Notes: generated from the letters alone by a model not told the origin. Counted from the first letter of the stretch, positions 36,308 through 45,454 are shown. The stretch: 64,000 bases of DNA from Desulfitibacter sp. BRH_c19 (GCA_001515945.1 LOER01000034.1:155132-219131); one strand, 5' to 3'. Numbers and translations: made by a program.

Positions 36308-36919
36308 ATGCAAAATGAGCTTGTAAAAATTGAATGCTGCCGCGCCAAAGATAGTTGCCCCAGGGCTTTAGGCGATCCAGGCGAGCTAGTAAAATATGTT
36401 ACTGAAGCACTCAAAAACACGAATTATTCTTTAAGAAGACAAAAAGTACTACAAGATAGCCTTAAGCACTCCAAGGTTTTTAAGATCAGCTTAGCAGGAT
36501 GCCCAAATTGCTGCTCCCAACCACAAATAAAAGATTTTGGAGCTTACAAAGCAATATACCCTGAGGTTTTTGAAGAGAAATGCACCTTATGTGAAAATTG
36601 TATAAGGCAGTGCAGGGAAGGTGCACTTTTTTTGGACGGCAGTAATAAGGTTTTAGTTGATTTGGAAAAATGTATAGGCTGTGGGGATTGCCTAAAGTTT
36701 TGTGCACAGGAAGCGATAAGTACTGGTCAAGAATTCTGGCGACTTATTGTTGGGGGCAAGTTGGGTAGGCATCCACAACTTGCAGTAAAAATAGCTGATG
36801 TTGCCTGTAAAGAGGATATTCGGCCTTATCTTGAAAAATATCTCGAAATACAATTGGATAGTAAAGATCCTCACTTGAGGTTAGGAGATCTGATTAACAA
36901 AGAAAGCATTAAAGAATAG
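36308..36919 (+). CDS. Siroheme/[4Fe-4S] domain protein with ferredoxin module
   Basis: A 203-residue protein resembling the C-terminal part of nitrite/sulfite reductases. Cys11-x5-Cys17 and Cys65-x3-Cys69 (in AGCPNCCS) form the classic siroheme-cluster signature. They are followed by a bacterial ferredoxin module with CTLCENCIRQC and CIGCGDCLKFC, then about 55 further residues. It lacks the usual N-terminal reductase domain, so it resembles the small AsrC/DsrAB-like proteins. Possible roles are sulfite or related sulfur or selenium reduction, or electron transfer. ATG with TTTGGAGG. It converges with the selenoprotein operon, which deals with sulfur-type chemistry. Confidence 0.8.
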   Translation: MQNELVKIECCRAKDSCPRALGDPGELVKYVTEALKNTNYSLRRQKVLQDSLKHSKVFKISLAGCPNCCSQPQIKDFGAYKAIYPEVFEEKCTLCENCIRQCREGALFLDGSNKVLVDLEKCIGCGDCLKFCAQEAISTGQEFWRLIVGGKLGRHPQLAVKIADVACKEDIRPYLEKYLEIQLDSKDPHLRLGDLINKESIKE

Positions 36920-36946
36920 TTTCTTAAATTTAAACACTAAAACAAA

Positions 36947-37022
36947 ACTTGGCTTGCGCCAGTAGTTCTAGCATTGTGTCTTTTGCAATGCGTAGAAATA
37001 CCAGTACTATAGTGCGCCAAGT
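36947..37022. repeat. Core hairpin of the dispersed element (partial copy D)
   Basis: The core CTAGCATTG...CAATGCGTAG stem matches copies A-C, but the outer stem is different here (ACTTGGC 36947-36953 with GCCAAGT 37016-37022) and still pairs perfectly. The ends of the full element are missing. Confidence 0.65.
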
Positions 37023-37098
37023 CTTTGACGCAGGCGGGAGCCTTAGTCTTTGTGAATACTATCTACCTTGTTGAACTTATACTTTCTGATAGTACAAA

Positions 37099-37132
37099 AA
37101 AACAGGGGTCTGTATTGAAGCACCCCTGTTTT
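37099..37132. terminator. Bidirectional terminator
   Basis: AACAGGGGT and ACCCCTGTT pair around a loop of about 12 bases, with As before and Ts after, so it can stop transcription from the siroheme-type gene (+) and from the selenoprotein operon (-). The rest of the gap to 37398 shows no gene I can support. Confidence 0.8.
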
Positions 37133-37397
37133 TATAGCAAGCTCCGTTTTGGAAGGCTTTTGATATGAAAAACATGCCAATTCTCAGTTTGAATGACCTC
37201 AAAATATAAAATAGCAATACAGACTATGAATAGAATTATTCACCCATTGCTAATTTAGATGCCATTCTATATACCAATTTTAAGCTATAATAATTTCGGG
37301 TACGTATATACGACTCACTTTACAGCATCCATGATAAAAGCCTTATCACTTAAATCTCTTTGGACAACAATCCCTTTACTACATGGAACTAGCAAGC

Positions 37398-37748
37398 TTA
37401 GTATATAAAAACTTTATCGGCTTTTTCAGTCAGTTCAGCTAACTCTGCCATGCAACTCCTTTCTGTGCCTTCTATCATATTTTCTTCGCTCAATCCACGA
37501 GCGTCCATACAGGAACCTCAGAGTTTTACTTTGCCCTTTTTTGCCAAAATGCCTTTAAACATACGCTCCACATTATAGAATCCTTGGGGGGTATTCTGAC
37601 CTTTAACAGCATTGTAAACTCCATCTGCTGATAAATTAACTATCACGTCGTTGTTTTGTTCTTTTTGTAATGCCATAACTAGTCGTAAAGCATTATATGT
37701 TTTTTCAGAACCGTAAGGACTTTCATTTAATATAAATAAGCAATTCAT
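37398..37748 (-). CDS. DsrE-family selenoprotein (TGA at codon 77 = Sec)
   Basis: Read through the TGA at 37520-37518 the frame gives 116 residues and ends in TAA at 37400-37398. Before the TGA there is a DsrE/F-type half (LFILNESPYGSEKTYNALRL). After it the frame continues as GSCMDARGLSEENMIEGT, which in ordinary relatives follows a Cys at the TGA position. This yields a U-x2-C redox pair at the conserved cysteine site. The family handles sulfur relay. A hairpin 14 bases past the TGA fits a bacterial SECIS, and selD lies in the same operon. Without recoding the protein would stop at 76 residues, before its conserved half. Function is inferred as selenium/sulfur redox or carrier chemistry. 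Confidence 0.85.
37487..37520 (-). promoter_or_regulatory. Candidate SECIS element, DsrE-type gene
   Basis: After the TGA, 14 bases lead to CGCTC-GTGGATT-GAGCG (37503-37487), a 17-base hairpin with a five-bp stem. Placement resembles bacterial SelB-binding hairpins. Confidence 0.6.
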
Positions 37749-37882
37749 TTGTCACCTATCCTTTCTAAATTAAACTTTTCTATTTCTTAATATTCAACCC
37801 TATAGTAAATCCAGCAAAATGGCACCTGAACCCAAATTTTTCAGTCTATCAAACCTCAGCCTCCTTTCAGTAATAATTCAAA

Positions 37883-39049
37883 CTATGCTCTGGACGATTG
37901 GAGCGAACCTTTTGCTATGACTAAGCTATTTTTCTTTTCTGCCTGATAAAATTTAATTGAAATAAAGGTAAATAGGATCGTTGCAAAAATTATACTTACA
38001 TAATTTAAAACTAGAAGTATTGTACTCGGATAGTAATTTCCCCAAACATAAACTCCCAAAACTTGAGAGCCAACAAAAGCTCAGACCATACTCCATTGGG
38101 TTGGAGAAAAATCACTTTTATAAAAATAGTTCTTAAAGTAATCACTTAGCAAGTATAAACAAAAAATAGCCCAACTGATTGTGATAACGTAGGAAAAATT
38201 AATAAATGAGAAGGATAAAACATCTACATTAAATTCAAAATGCGAGCTCAAATAGGATGTAATTCTATAAAAACTAAATCCGAACAGACAGGTAATGGGA
38301 ACTACTATAAAGTAGCTTGGCAGAACCTGCTTTGGAGGTAAGCTGCTGGATTGTATCTGTAGATAAACCAAATATGTCAATTTAGTTATTAATAAGAAAA
38401 TCCCAACACTTAACGCAAAAAATGAAGCAAAAGCTGCTATAGACGAGATCACCCTATCACTTGCCATAGAGGCAATTCCAGAACCAGTTAAATTAACTAC
38501 ACCAAATGCAAAAACGTCAATTAACCAAACAAAATTTAATTTAGGTAAATCAAGTGGCTGGCAAAACCAGGCTTTTACAAGCTTAAGTTCAAGCACAAAC
38601 AGCATACACAATAAGAAGCCATAAAAGATTAATGCTGGTAACATCATAGATTGCAAATTAGATGATAATTCTGGAATAAAAAAACCTACTGGACCCAAGA
38701 TCACATTTGCACTCATAGACAGAGAGGCAATAGGTACTAAAATCCCTATGTTTTGTGTTGGTGCTCCATTCATAAAATCCTTATATTCCTTATTATTGAA
38801 CAACCATTGAATGAGGCTTTTCACAAAAACAATACTAAAGAGCAAGTTTATTATAGTTAATGCTAACATAATTCCAATTAAAGGGTAAAATGTAAAGATT
38901 TGACCCAAGGATAGTTTAGCCCATGTTATATTTGATATTGTTATTAGTCCTTCCCCATGTGGTACTGCAAACATTAAATAATTGAAAGCCATTAGTGCAA
39001 CTCCACCTGCAGCTAAGGGCAACTGAAATTTAAAAGGTGTAAACTTCAT
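37883..39049 (-). CDS. Multi-pass membrane selenoprotein (TGA at codon 323 = Sec)
   Basis: Reading through the TGA at 38083-38081 extends the frame from 322 to 388 residues, ending in TAG at 37885-37883. About ten hydrophobic helices are predicted. The added part continues sensibly: AFVGSQVLGVYVWGNYY, a further membrane helix, then a charged tail. A stop at 322 would remove the last helix. From memory, public annotation has a family called TsoY (seleno)protein with this size and context; I could not verify it. The ATG has AAGGAGG. It lies 39 bases after selD and 134 before the DsrE-type gene. A transport or membrane redox role for selenium/sulfur species is inferred. Confidence 0.8.
38053..38083 (-). 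promoter_or_regulatory. Candidate SECIS element, membrane selenoprotein gene
   Basis: Eleven bases after the TGA comes CTCTCAAGTTTTGGGAG (38069-38053), a 17-base hairpin with a seven-bp stem (one G-U pair) and a GTT loop. The spacing equals that of the E. coli fdhF element as I remember it. Confidence 0.7.
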
Positions 39050-39088
39050 GATAAATCCTCCTTATGCTTTTTTAATTCCAAGTATTTA

Positions 39089-40132
39089 TTAAAAAACCTC
39101 AATAACCCTTTCACTTTTTTCTATCACTCGTCCAATTTCTGCTGTTACCAAGCAACCTGCCTTCATTAATGCTGTTTTTAATTGTTCTGCTTTTTCTTGT
39201 GAAACAGCTATCAACAAACCCCCAGCTGTCTGAGCATCACATAAAAGCATTTCTTCTTCCTTAGAGCTATGTCTTTCCCACTTAACGTTATTTCTAATAT
39301 AACGGTAATTATTGTGAGTCCCAGCAGGGATTGCTCCAGCTTTAGCTAATTCTTTAGCACCTTCTATTAATGGAATCTTGTTTAGAAAAACCTGAGCTGA
39401 AGTATTACTGCCATTCATCATCTCTCTTAAGTGCCCTAACAACCCAAAACCCGTTATATCTGTACAAGCATGAACACCTACCTCTATCATCGCCTCCGAA
39501 GCTCCTTTATTTAGATGTGCCATGATATTATATATTTCTTGTTCTGTTTCACTACCCGTCAATCCACGATCAATCGCAGTAGTTAAAATACCTATTCCTA
39601 ATGGTTTTGTTAGAAACAACGCATCTCCCTTCTGGGATCCAGATTTTCTTACCATCTGAGCTGGATTCACAAATCCAGTTACAGCCATACCATATTTGGG
39701 TGCATTATCTTCTACTGAGTGTCCGCCAGCAATTGTAACTCCCGCTTCTAAAGCTTTATCAGTTCCCCCTTTTAAAATTTCTTGTAATATACTTAAGGGT
39801 AAGCTTTTAACTGGAAACTCCACTATGTTTAAGGCATAGGCGGGTTTAGCACCCATAGCATAGATATCCCCGATAGCATTGGCTGCAGCTACAGCACCAA
39901 AGGCATATGGATCATTAAGCACAGGTGTTATAAAATCAACTGTCTGTACAATAGCCAATGATGGATTTATTTGATATACAGCTGCATCTTCCTTTAGACC
40001 AATTAATAACTTATCATCTTTTACTGATGGCAAACAACTTAGTACCTGCTCTAGGTCCGCTGGACCTATCTTACAGGCTCAACCAGATCCTGGAGAATAG
40101 GCTGTTAGCTTAAATAATAGTTCTTGTTTCAT
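39089..40132 (-). CDS. selD: Selenide, water dikinase, selenocysteine-containing
   Basis: Makes selenophosphate from selenide and ATP, the donor for selenocysteine synthesis. The frame usually reported would begin near 40033, but the true start is the ATG at 40132 (GAGGTG site), giving 347 residues with an in-frame TGA at codon 18 (40081-40079). The N-terminus reads LTAYSPGSG-U-ACKIGP, where U replaces the catalytic Cys and Lys21 is the conserved ATP-site lysine. Downstream features are normal (DFITPVLNDPYAFG, GGHSVEDNAP, TDITGFGLLGH). Sec-containing SelD proteins are known, which makes this call secure. It heads an operon with two further selenoproteins, and a LysR gene diverges upstream. 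Confidence 0.96.
40053..40081 (-). promoter_or_regulatory. Candidate SECIS element in selD
   Basis: Eleven bases after the TGA, AGGTCC-AGC-GGACCT (40067-40053) forms a perfect six-bp stem, at the spacing expected of a bacterial SECIS. Confidence 0.8.
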
Positions 40133-40192
40133 TCCAACACCTCGACGTTTTTTATTTGTTCTAATATAGCATGACTTTTGTTATAATGGAAA

Positions 40193-40228
40193 TGCATATA
40201 TAACATGATATCTATGCAGTATGCGTAT
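40193..40228. promoter_or_regulatory. selD/lysR divergent promoter region with LysR-type site
   Basis: TGCATA (40193-40198) and TATGCA (40213-40218) form an inverted repeat with 14 bases between, followed by a related ATGCGTAT; a TATAAT box lies at 40182-40187. The layout suits a LysR-type recognition and activation site controlling both directions. Confidence 0.45.
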
Positions 40229-40244
40229 AGCAAGGAGGTAACAC

Positions 40245-41132
40245 ATGGATTTTTCAAACTTAAGAGCTTTCTATCAGGTTGCAACTAGTGGTAATTTTTC
40301 CAAAGCTGCCAATGAGTTATTCATAAGTCAACCTGCACTATCTCGACAGGTGGCAGCACTAGAGAAAGAGTTAGAATTACAACTCTTTAACAGGCAAGGT
40401 CGTCAGGTAATTATTACAGATGCAGGCAGAAGATTAATGGTATATGCAGAAAAGATTATAAATCTCTCGATAGAGGCAAGAAAGGAAATGTTAGAATTTA
40501 AAGATTTGACTTGTGGGGAACTCACTATCGGAGCTAGCACCACCATTGCTAATTATTTTCTGCCAAACATGTTAGCCCAATACAACTGTAAAAATCCTGG
40601 AATTATAATTAACTTAAAAATAGGAAACAGCAGGGAAATAGAAAAAATGGCTGCTGAGGGTAGTGTTGAAGTAGGGTTGGTGGCTGGTGAAACAGATATC
40701 CTACAACTGTATCAGGAACACTTTGCTGATGACATGCTCTATTTAGTAGTAGCAAAGGATCATAGGTTTATAAAGTCTACCAGTCTTCTGAAACAATTGT
40801 CCGAGGAGACCTTTCTTTGTAGAGAAGATGGGTCTGATACCCAGCGTTTATTGAATAATTTATTGGTAAAAAGAAATATCTCACCAAAGAGCAAAATGAC
40901 TTTAGGAGATACAGAGGCAATCAAACGAGGAGTTATTAATAATATGGGAATTGCTTTTTTATCTAAATACACATTTGAATATGAGCTACAATTAGGACTT
41001 CTACTTCCACTCGAGCAAATGAAATCAACACGCCCATTCTTGTTGGTTTATCCTAAAGGAGCAAGGCTCTCTCCAGCAGCATTAGCTTTTTCAGCATTGT
41101 TAAAGAAAAATTTCATTAGAATTAATGGCTAA
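40245..41132 (+). CDS. LysR-family transcriptional regulator
   Basis: A 295-residue regulator with the N-terminal winged helix (residues 1-60, LRAFYQVATSGNFSKAANEL) and a periplasmic-binding-like effector domain. It resembles CysB/CysL/CbbR-type proteins. The ATG follows GCAAGGAGG. It is divergent from selD with a 112-base shared promoter region, so it is the likely regulator of the selenoprotein operon; the inducer could be a sulfur or selenium compound. A bidirectional terminator ends it. Confidence 0.92.
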   Translation: MDFSNLRAFYQVATSGNFSKAANELFISQPALSRQVAALEKELELQLFNRQGRQVIITDAGRRLMVYAEKIINLSIEARKEMLEFKDLTCGELTIGASTTIANYFLPNMLAQYNCKNPGIIINLKIGNSREIEKMAAEGSVEVGLVAGETDILQLYQEHFADDMLYLVVAKDHRFIKSTSLLKQLSEETFLCREDGSDTQRLLNNLLVKRNISPKSKMTLGDTEAIKRGVINNMGIAFLSKYTFEYELQLGLLLPLEQMKSTRPFLLVYPKGARLSPAALAFSALLKKNFIRING

Positions 41133-41290
41133 CAGACCATTAATTCAACATTAATGAATGCATAGCATCTGTGATTGGAAGTTACACATTATCTATCAAA
41201 TGTTCAGCTAGGACTCATATATTTTAATTATACAATCCTTATATACATATTCCTTCCATTAGACCGTGTCTAAGTGCCCCTAACAAAGCA

Positions 41291-41323
41291 GAAACGCCTG
41301 TTCGAGACAAAAACAGGCGTTTC
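41291..41323. terminator. Bidirectional terminator between lysR and the PhoH-type gene
   Basis: GAAACGCCTGTT (41291-41302) and AACAGGCGTTTC (41312-41323) are perfect complements with a nine-base loop between convergent genes. Only short T-runs flank it. Confidence 0.75.
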
Positions 41324-41344
41324 TTGTGGATTGGTAGAATATCC

Positions 41345-42679
41345 TTATAAAAGCTGTGATGCAAGCTGTGCTAAAGTAGATCTTTCTCCTTTTTCTAAGG
41401 TAACATGAGCAGCAACAGACTGATCCTTAAATTTCTCTACTAGATATGTTAAACCATTACTAGTGAAGTCCATATATGGATGATCAATTTGTTCTGGATC
41501 TCCAACAAGGACAATCTTACTGCCTTCTCCTACCCTTGATACAATAGTTTTTACTTCATGCTTTGTTAGATTTTGGGCCTCATCAATGATAATAAACTGA
41601 TTAGGGAGGGTCCTACCTCGGATATAAGTTAGGGCTTCCACTTCTACTTTCTTTAACCCAACTAGAATATCTTCAAGTCTCCCTTCTTTATGTGTGCCAA
41701 ACAAAAACTCCATGTTATCATAGATTGGCTGCATCCATGGGTGTAGCTTCTCTTCCTTGTCACCTGGCAGAAAACCTAGTTCTCTACCCATAGGAACAAT
41801 GGGTCGGGCTACTAAAAGCTTATTGAACAAGTTTAATTCCTCCGTTTTATACAAGCCGGCGGCTAAGGCTAGGAGTGTTTTTCCCGTACCAGCTCTACCA
41901 GTCAAGGTTACTAAAGGAATATTGTCGCTTAACAAAAGCTGCATAGCCATTTTCTGCTGTAGGTTTCTTGGATAAATACCCCAGACATCTTTATCAGAAA
42001 TCCAAAGGTGCTCAAGGGCCTTCTTCTCATCGTTATAATAGGCAACTGCAGATTTTGATGAGCCAAGCTTATCTTTTAAAACAAAAAATTCATGCGGGTA
42101 AACTTGATATTTGGAAAAGGGTTCAATAGAAATGTCGAGGAATTTTTCACTATAAAATTTATCTATAATCAAAGGATCTACTTCTAGTGTTTCATAACCT
42201 GGATACAGGTCATTTTGTTTTATAACCATATCAGACAGATAATCTTGGGCAGGAATTCCCAATGTGTCTGCCTTAATACGCATTAAAGCGTCCTTGCTAA
42301 CAAGATAAACTTTTCGAGGTTTTTCTTTTTTCTGTTCCTCTTCAAAAAGATTAAGAGCAACAGCTAGTATTCTATTATCGTTGTTTATTTCATGGAAAAC
42401 ACCTTGCAAACAAGTAATATGTCTGTGATTGAGTTCAATTCGTAGTTTTCCTCCATTTCCTAGATCGACTCCTTTATCGAGCTTTCCTTTCTTTCGCAGA
42501 CTGTCAAGGGTACGTGCTATTTGTCGAGCATTGCGACCCAATTCATCAGCCTGTCTTTTCTTACTATCAATCTCCTCTAAAACAACCGCAGGTATTACAA
42601 GTTCATTTTCTTCAAAAGCATATAAGGAGTTAGGGTCCTGCAACAAAACGCTTGTGTCCAGCACAAATAATTTTTCCAT
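41345..42679 (-). CDS. PIN-domain plus PhoH-type ATPase (YlaK-like)
   Basis: A 444-residue protein with an N-terminal PIN nuclease domain (about 1-140, LFVLDTSVLLQDP with its catalytic aspartates) fused to a PhoH ATPase (Walker A TGRAGTGKTLLALAAG near 258, Walker B QFIIIDEAQNLT near 363, GEGSKIVLVGDPEQID). The combination resembles PhoH2/YlaK proteins that unwind and cut RNA. The ATG at 42679 has GGGGGG upstream. It stands alone with a terminator downstream. The cellular target is unknown. Confidence 0.92.
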   Translation of the reverse strand: MEKLFVLDTSVLLQDPNSLYAFEENELVIPAVVLEEIDSKKRQADELGRNARQIARTLDSLRKKGKLDKGVDLGNGGKLRIELNHRHITCLQGVFHEINNDNRILAVALNLFEEEQKKEKPRKVYLVSKDALMRIKADTLGIPAQDYLSDMVIKQNDLYPGYETLEVDPLIIDKFYSEKFLDISIEPFSKYQVYPHEFFVLKDKLGSSKSAVAYYNDEKKALEHLWISDKDVWGIYPRNLQQKMAMQLLLSDNIPLVTLTGRAGTGKTLLALAAGLYKTEELNLFNKLLVARPIVPMGRELGFLPGDKEEKLHPWMQPIYDNMEFLFGTHKEGRLEDILVGLKKVEVEALTYIRGRTLPNQFIIIDEAQNLTKHEVKTIVSRVGEGSKIVLVGDPEQIDHPYMDFTSNGLTYLVEKFKDQSVAAHVTLEKGERSTLAQLASQLL

Positions 42680-42886
42680 TCATTGCCCCCCGTATTATGT
42701 TATATTAATAATGATATTCTCCATAAATATATAAATTCCCTGTTTAATTTGTAGTTACTTTGTTAAAATATGAAAAGATGTTTTAAGCTTGCTACTATTA
42801 GACTTTTAAACAATAATAAAAATAACCCATAAAGAACTATTTTTTGGTAATAATATGTTTGTAAGATCTATTATCTGGAGGATACT

Positions 42887-43513
42887 ATGGAAAGCTTAGA
42901 AGAACTAGTACAAAAGCTTGAAAATAGAGGTGTATTAAAAACTTCATCAATAAAGGAAGCTCTTTTAAAGGTAGACAGGATCAATTTTATTATCCCAGAA
43001 TATAAAGAGTACGTATATCAGGATAGACCACTACCATTAAAGGAAGGTCAAACAATATCCCAGCCTCTTACAGTTATATTCATGCTAGAGCTTTTACAAC
43101 CAAAAAATGGGCATCATGTATTGGATGTTGGTTCAGGTTCAGGATGGACAACAGCATTACTGTCAGAGCTCGTGGGTGAAGACGGGAATGTTTATGCTAT
43201 TGAAAGAATTAATTCATTAAAAAAATTTGGGGAAGAAAACTTATCCAAGCTGGGATATGAAAACGTTTTATTTATGGAGGGAAATGGTGCAAAAGGTTGG
43301 CCTGAAAATGCTCCATTTGATAGGATACTGGTAAATGCATCGGCAAAAACTATACCCCCTGCATTAACCGAGCAACTTAAAACAGGGGGTAAAATGGTAA
43401 TTCCTCTTGACAATGCTTATGGACATTTGAAACTACTCAACAAAATTACCTCTAGAAGCTACGAAGAAGAAGTTTATCCTGGTTTTGCTTTTGTGCCATT
43501 CATTAATGAATAG
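42887..43513 (+). CDS. pcm: Protein-L-isoaspartate O-methyltransferase family protein
   Basis: A 208-residue SAM-dependent methyltransferase that repairs isoaspartyl residues. Visible are the substrate-side QDRPLPLKEGQTISQPLTV (about 45-63), motif I VLDVGSGSGWTTALLS (about 82-97), and the FDRILVNASA motif (about 145). Length matches PCMT (about 210). The ATG follows CTGGAGG. Its end overlaps the convergent protease gene by 11 bases. It ends in TAG. Confidence 0.88.
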   Translation: MESLEELVQKLENRGVLKTSSIKEALLKVDRINFIIPEYKEYVYQDRPLPLKEGQTISQPLTVIFMLELLQPKNGHHVLDVGSGSGWTTALLSELVGEDGNVYAIERINSLKKFGEENLSKLGYENVLFMEGNGAKGWPENAPFDRILVNASAKTIPPALTEQLKTGGKMVIPLDNAYGHLKLLNKITSRSYEEEVYPGFAFVPFINE

Positions 43514-44324
43514 ACAGCCTCTCTAAAAGATGATTGATAGGAACCGCCAAGCCTACAGGATCATCATTATCTGTATTAGATCTTAAAGTAGCAAACACAA
43601 CAGCAATCACTTTGCCTTCGTCATTAAATACAGGACTGCCACTACTACCTTTATGAATAGCTCCTTCTATCATTAAAACTTCTTTATCCCACCCATTTAA
43701 TCTGGTAATTCCTGTGATTTGGCCTTTATTAATGACTCTTGTAAAGCCAAGGGGATTTCCTATTATTAAAACCTCATCACCTGTTCTAGGTGTTTCTTCC
43801 TTTTCAAGATCAATAACAGGAATATCTTCTCCATCTATCTTTAAAATAGCTAAGTCAATCTCTGGGAAACTCTCTATTTCTTTTACATGATAAATATCTC
43901 CATCAATGAAGTTTACATACACTATTCTGGAGTCACTAATCACATGATAATTAGTAACAATCAAACCCGTTGGCGATATATTAAAGCCTGTCCCCTTGCT
44001 ACGCATGGCATTAACAACCACTACTGATTCTCTTAATTGCCCTATTTCAGGATTCCCAGCCAATTCTCTCGATTTGGCTAAAAAATCAATGGAAGGGAGC
44101 GTGAAAATTTTGAACCCATTACCCAGAATTAACAGTATGAAAACTAATACGGTAACTATACCTATTACCCTAATAGCTAAATCCCTAAGAAATGGGTTAC
44201 CGACTATTTCGGCTTCCTCCTCATCATCATATCTTTCATTTAATTCTTCAACCAATTCCATATCAATATGGTGTTTTTCGTGATCATTTAGTGGAACTTC
44301 CCAATACTTTGATTCTATATTCAT
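43503..44324 (-). CDS. Membrane-anchored trypsin-like serine protease (S1C)
   Basis: A 273-residue protein with a cytoplasmic acidic N-terminus (about 1-50), a single transmembrane helix (about 52-76, IRVIGIVTVLVFILLILGNG), and an extracellular trypsin-like domain: His in VTNYHVIS, Asp in EIDLAILKI, Ser in GSSGSPVFN. No PDZ domain follows, unlike HtrA/DegP. It may act on envelope proteins. It lies 14 bases downstream of the CBS-protein gene in the same direction. Confidence 0.88.
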   Translation of the reverse strand: MNIESKYWEVPLNDHEKHHIDMELVEELNERYDDEEEAEIVGNPFLRDLAIRVIGIVTVLVFILLILGNGFKIFTLPSIDFLAKSRELAGNPEIGQLRESVVVVNAMRSKGTGFNISPTGLIVTNYHVISDSRIVYVNFIDGDIYHVKEIESFPEIDLAILKIDGEDIPVIDLEKEETPRTGDEVLIIGNPLGFTRVINKGQITGITRLNGWDKEVLMIEGAIHKGSSGSPVFNDEGKVIAVVFATLRSNTDNDDPVGLAVPINHLLERLSIH

Positions 44325-44338
44325 GCAAATGCCTTTCC

Positions 44339-44761
44339 TTAGCCAACCTTTCCTTCTTTCTTCTCTAATAAGTCGGCACAGTATTCTATAATATCACTAC
44401 GTTTAACAATTCCAATGAAAACATCATTGTCATCCACTACAGGAACAAAGTTTTGAGATATAGCAAGCATTAACAGGCTATCCACTCTTGCAGTAATCTT
44501 TACTGGTCTATTTTTAATGTGCCATGGAACCTCAGTCAATAATATTTTGTTGGTATTTTCAAAGCTTAAACCGGGAGTGTTCTTTATCTTCCAGAGCAAA
44601 TCACCTTCTGTTATTGTGCCTACATACTTTCCTTTTTCATCAATTAATGGAATAGCAGAGTATCTATGGTGCTCCATTTTCTCTAAAGCCTGCCTCATTG
44701 TATTTTTGGGAGATAATATTATAACCTCCTGTTTTGGTGTGAGAAAAAATGGAATAATCAT
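44339..44761 (-). CDS. CBS-domain pair protein
   Basis: A 140-residue protein made almost entirely of two CBS motifs (about 8-60 and 80-130; MEHHRYSAIPLIDEKGKYVGTI and FVPVVDDNDVFIGIVKRSD). CBS pairs bind adenine nucleotides and regulate a partner. The ATG at 44761 has AGAAGGGAG at nine bases; an earlier ATG without a site gives ten more residues. It precedes the S1C protease gene by 14 bases. The partner is not known. Confidence 0.85.
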   Translation of the reverse strand: MIIPFFLTPKQEVIILSPKNTMRQALEKMEHHRYSAIPLIDEKGKYVGTITEGDLLWKIKNTPGLSFENTNKILLTEVPWHIKNRPVKITARVDSLLMLAISQNFVPVVDDNDVFIGIVKRSDIIEYCADLLEKKEGKVG

Positions 44762-44963
44762 ACGTAAAAACTCCCTTCTAAGCATAATCAAATTAGATTA
44801 TGCTTATGAAAATTGTTCATAGCTAACTATAATGATAATGCAAAAGTCTAACTATAACAAGAAAAGCATAGTAAACTTCATAAAAAATTAATATCCAATT
44901 TCAGGACTATATTATATGTATCTTATTTCGAATAGTTCTTAATCGGGAATCTTAGTAACGCCA

Positions 44964-45281
44964 TTAGAATAAGTAGTGATATAGGTAATCTAACCTCCCC
45001 CTCTTAACATAATAGATCCCAGAAAACTTCATAATTTTACGAATTTTATCTCTGTAGATTGCTGAATAACATGGAGTATCACACTTTTTACAAGCTGGCT
45101 TCGGATCCTTTTTGCAAAATTTTCTTTTTTTTATGGCATACAAAGCTAACTCCATACACTCTTTACACAACAAAATATTATGTCCATCAAGGAGGTACTT
45201 CTTACTTTCCTCATGGTTTTTCTTACAATATATGTCTATGAAATCAACTAGTATTTTTATGTCCTTGTCTTTATTTGCCAT
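44964..45281 (-). CDS. YgbA-type (nitrous oxide-stimulated promoter family) protein
   Basis: A 105-residue cysteine-rich protein with the family's LCKECMELALYAIKKRKFC and CKKCDTPCYS segments. Homologues are associated with the nitrosative-stress response in enterobacteria. The cysteine layout suggests metal or Fe-S binding. I use the ATG at 45281 (AGAAAGGGG upstream); the longest frame begins 46 codons earlier without a site. It is divergent from cooS, 173 bases away. Confidence 0.8.
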   Translation of the reverse strand: MANKDKDIKILVDFIDIYCKKNHEESKKYLLDGHNILLCKECMELALYAIKKRKFCKKDPKPACKKCDTPCYSAIYRDKIRKIMKFSGIYYVKRGRLDYLYHYLF

Positions 45282-45454
45282 AATCATTCCCCTTTCTAGG
45301 ACAATTATATAATAAGCATCTTGAATTTCTATGATATTTATCACAGAAAACATAGCTTCATTATGACTATCCATAATATTCCAGAGAACTAAAGTGATTT
45401 TTTTTAAAGTATTTTCCAATACTAACTAAAGAATACGTAAATGGAGGAATGTAA

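Noticed and set aside
37323..37397. Short open frame after the DsrE selenoprotein (LVPCSKGIVVQRDLSDK)
   Set aside because: About 26 codons, no ribosome site, and the DsrE frame already ends in TAA; could be a remnant but support is too weak.
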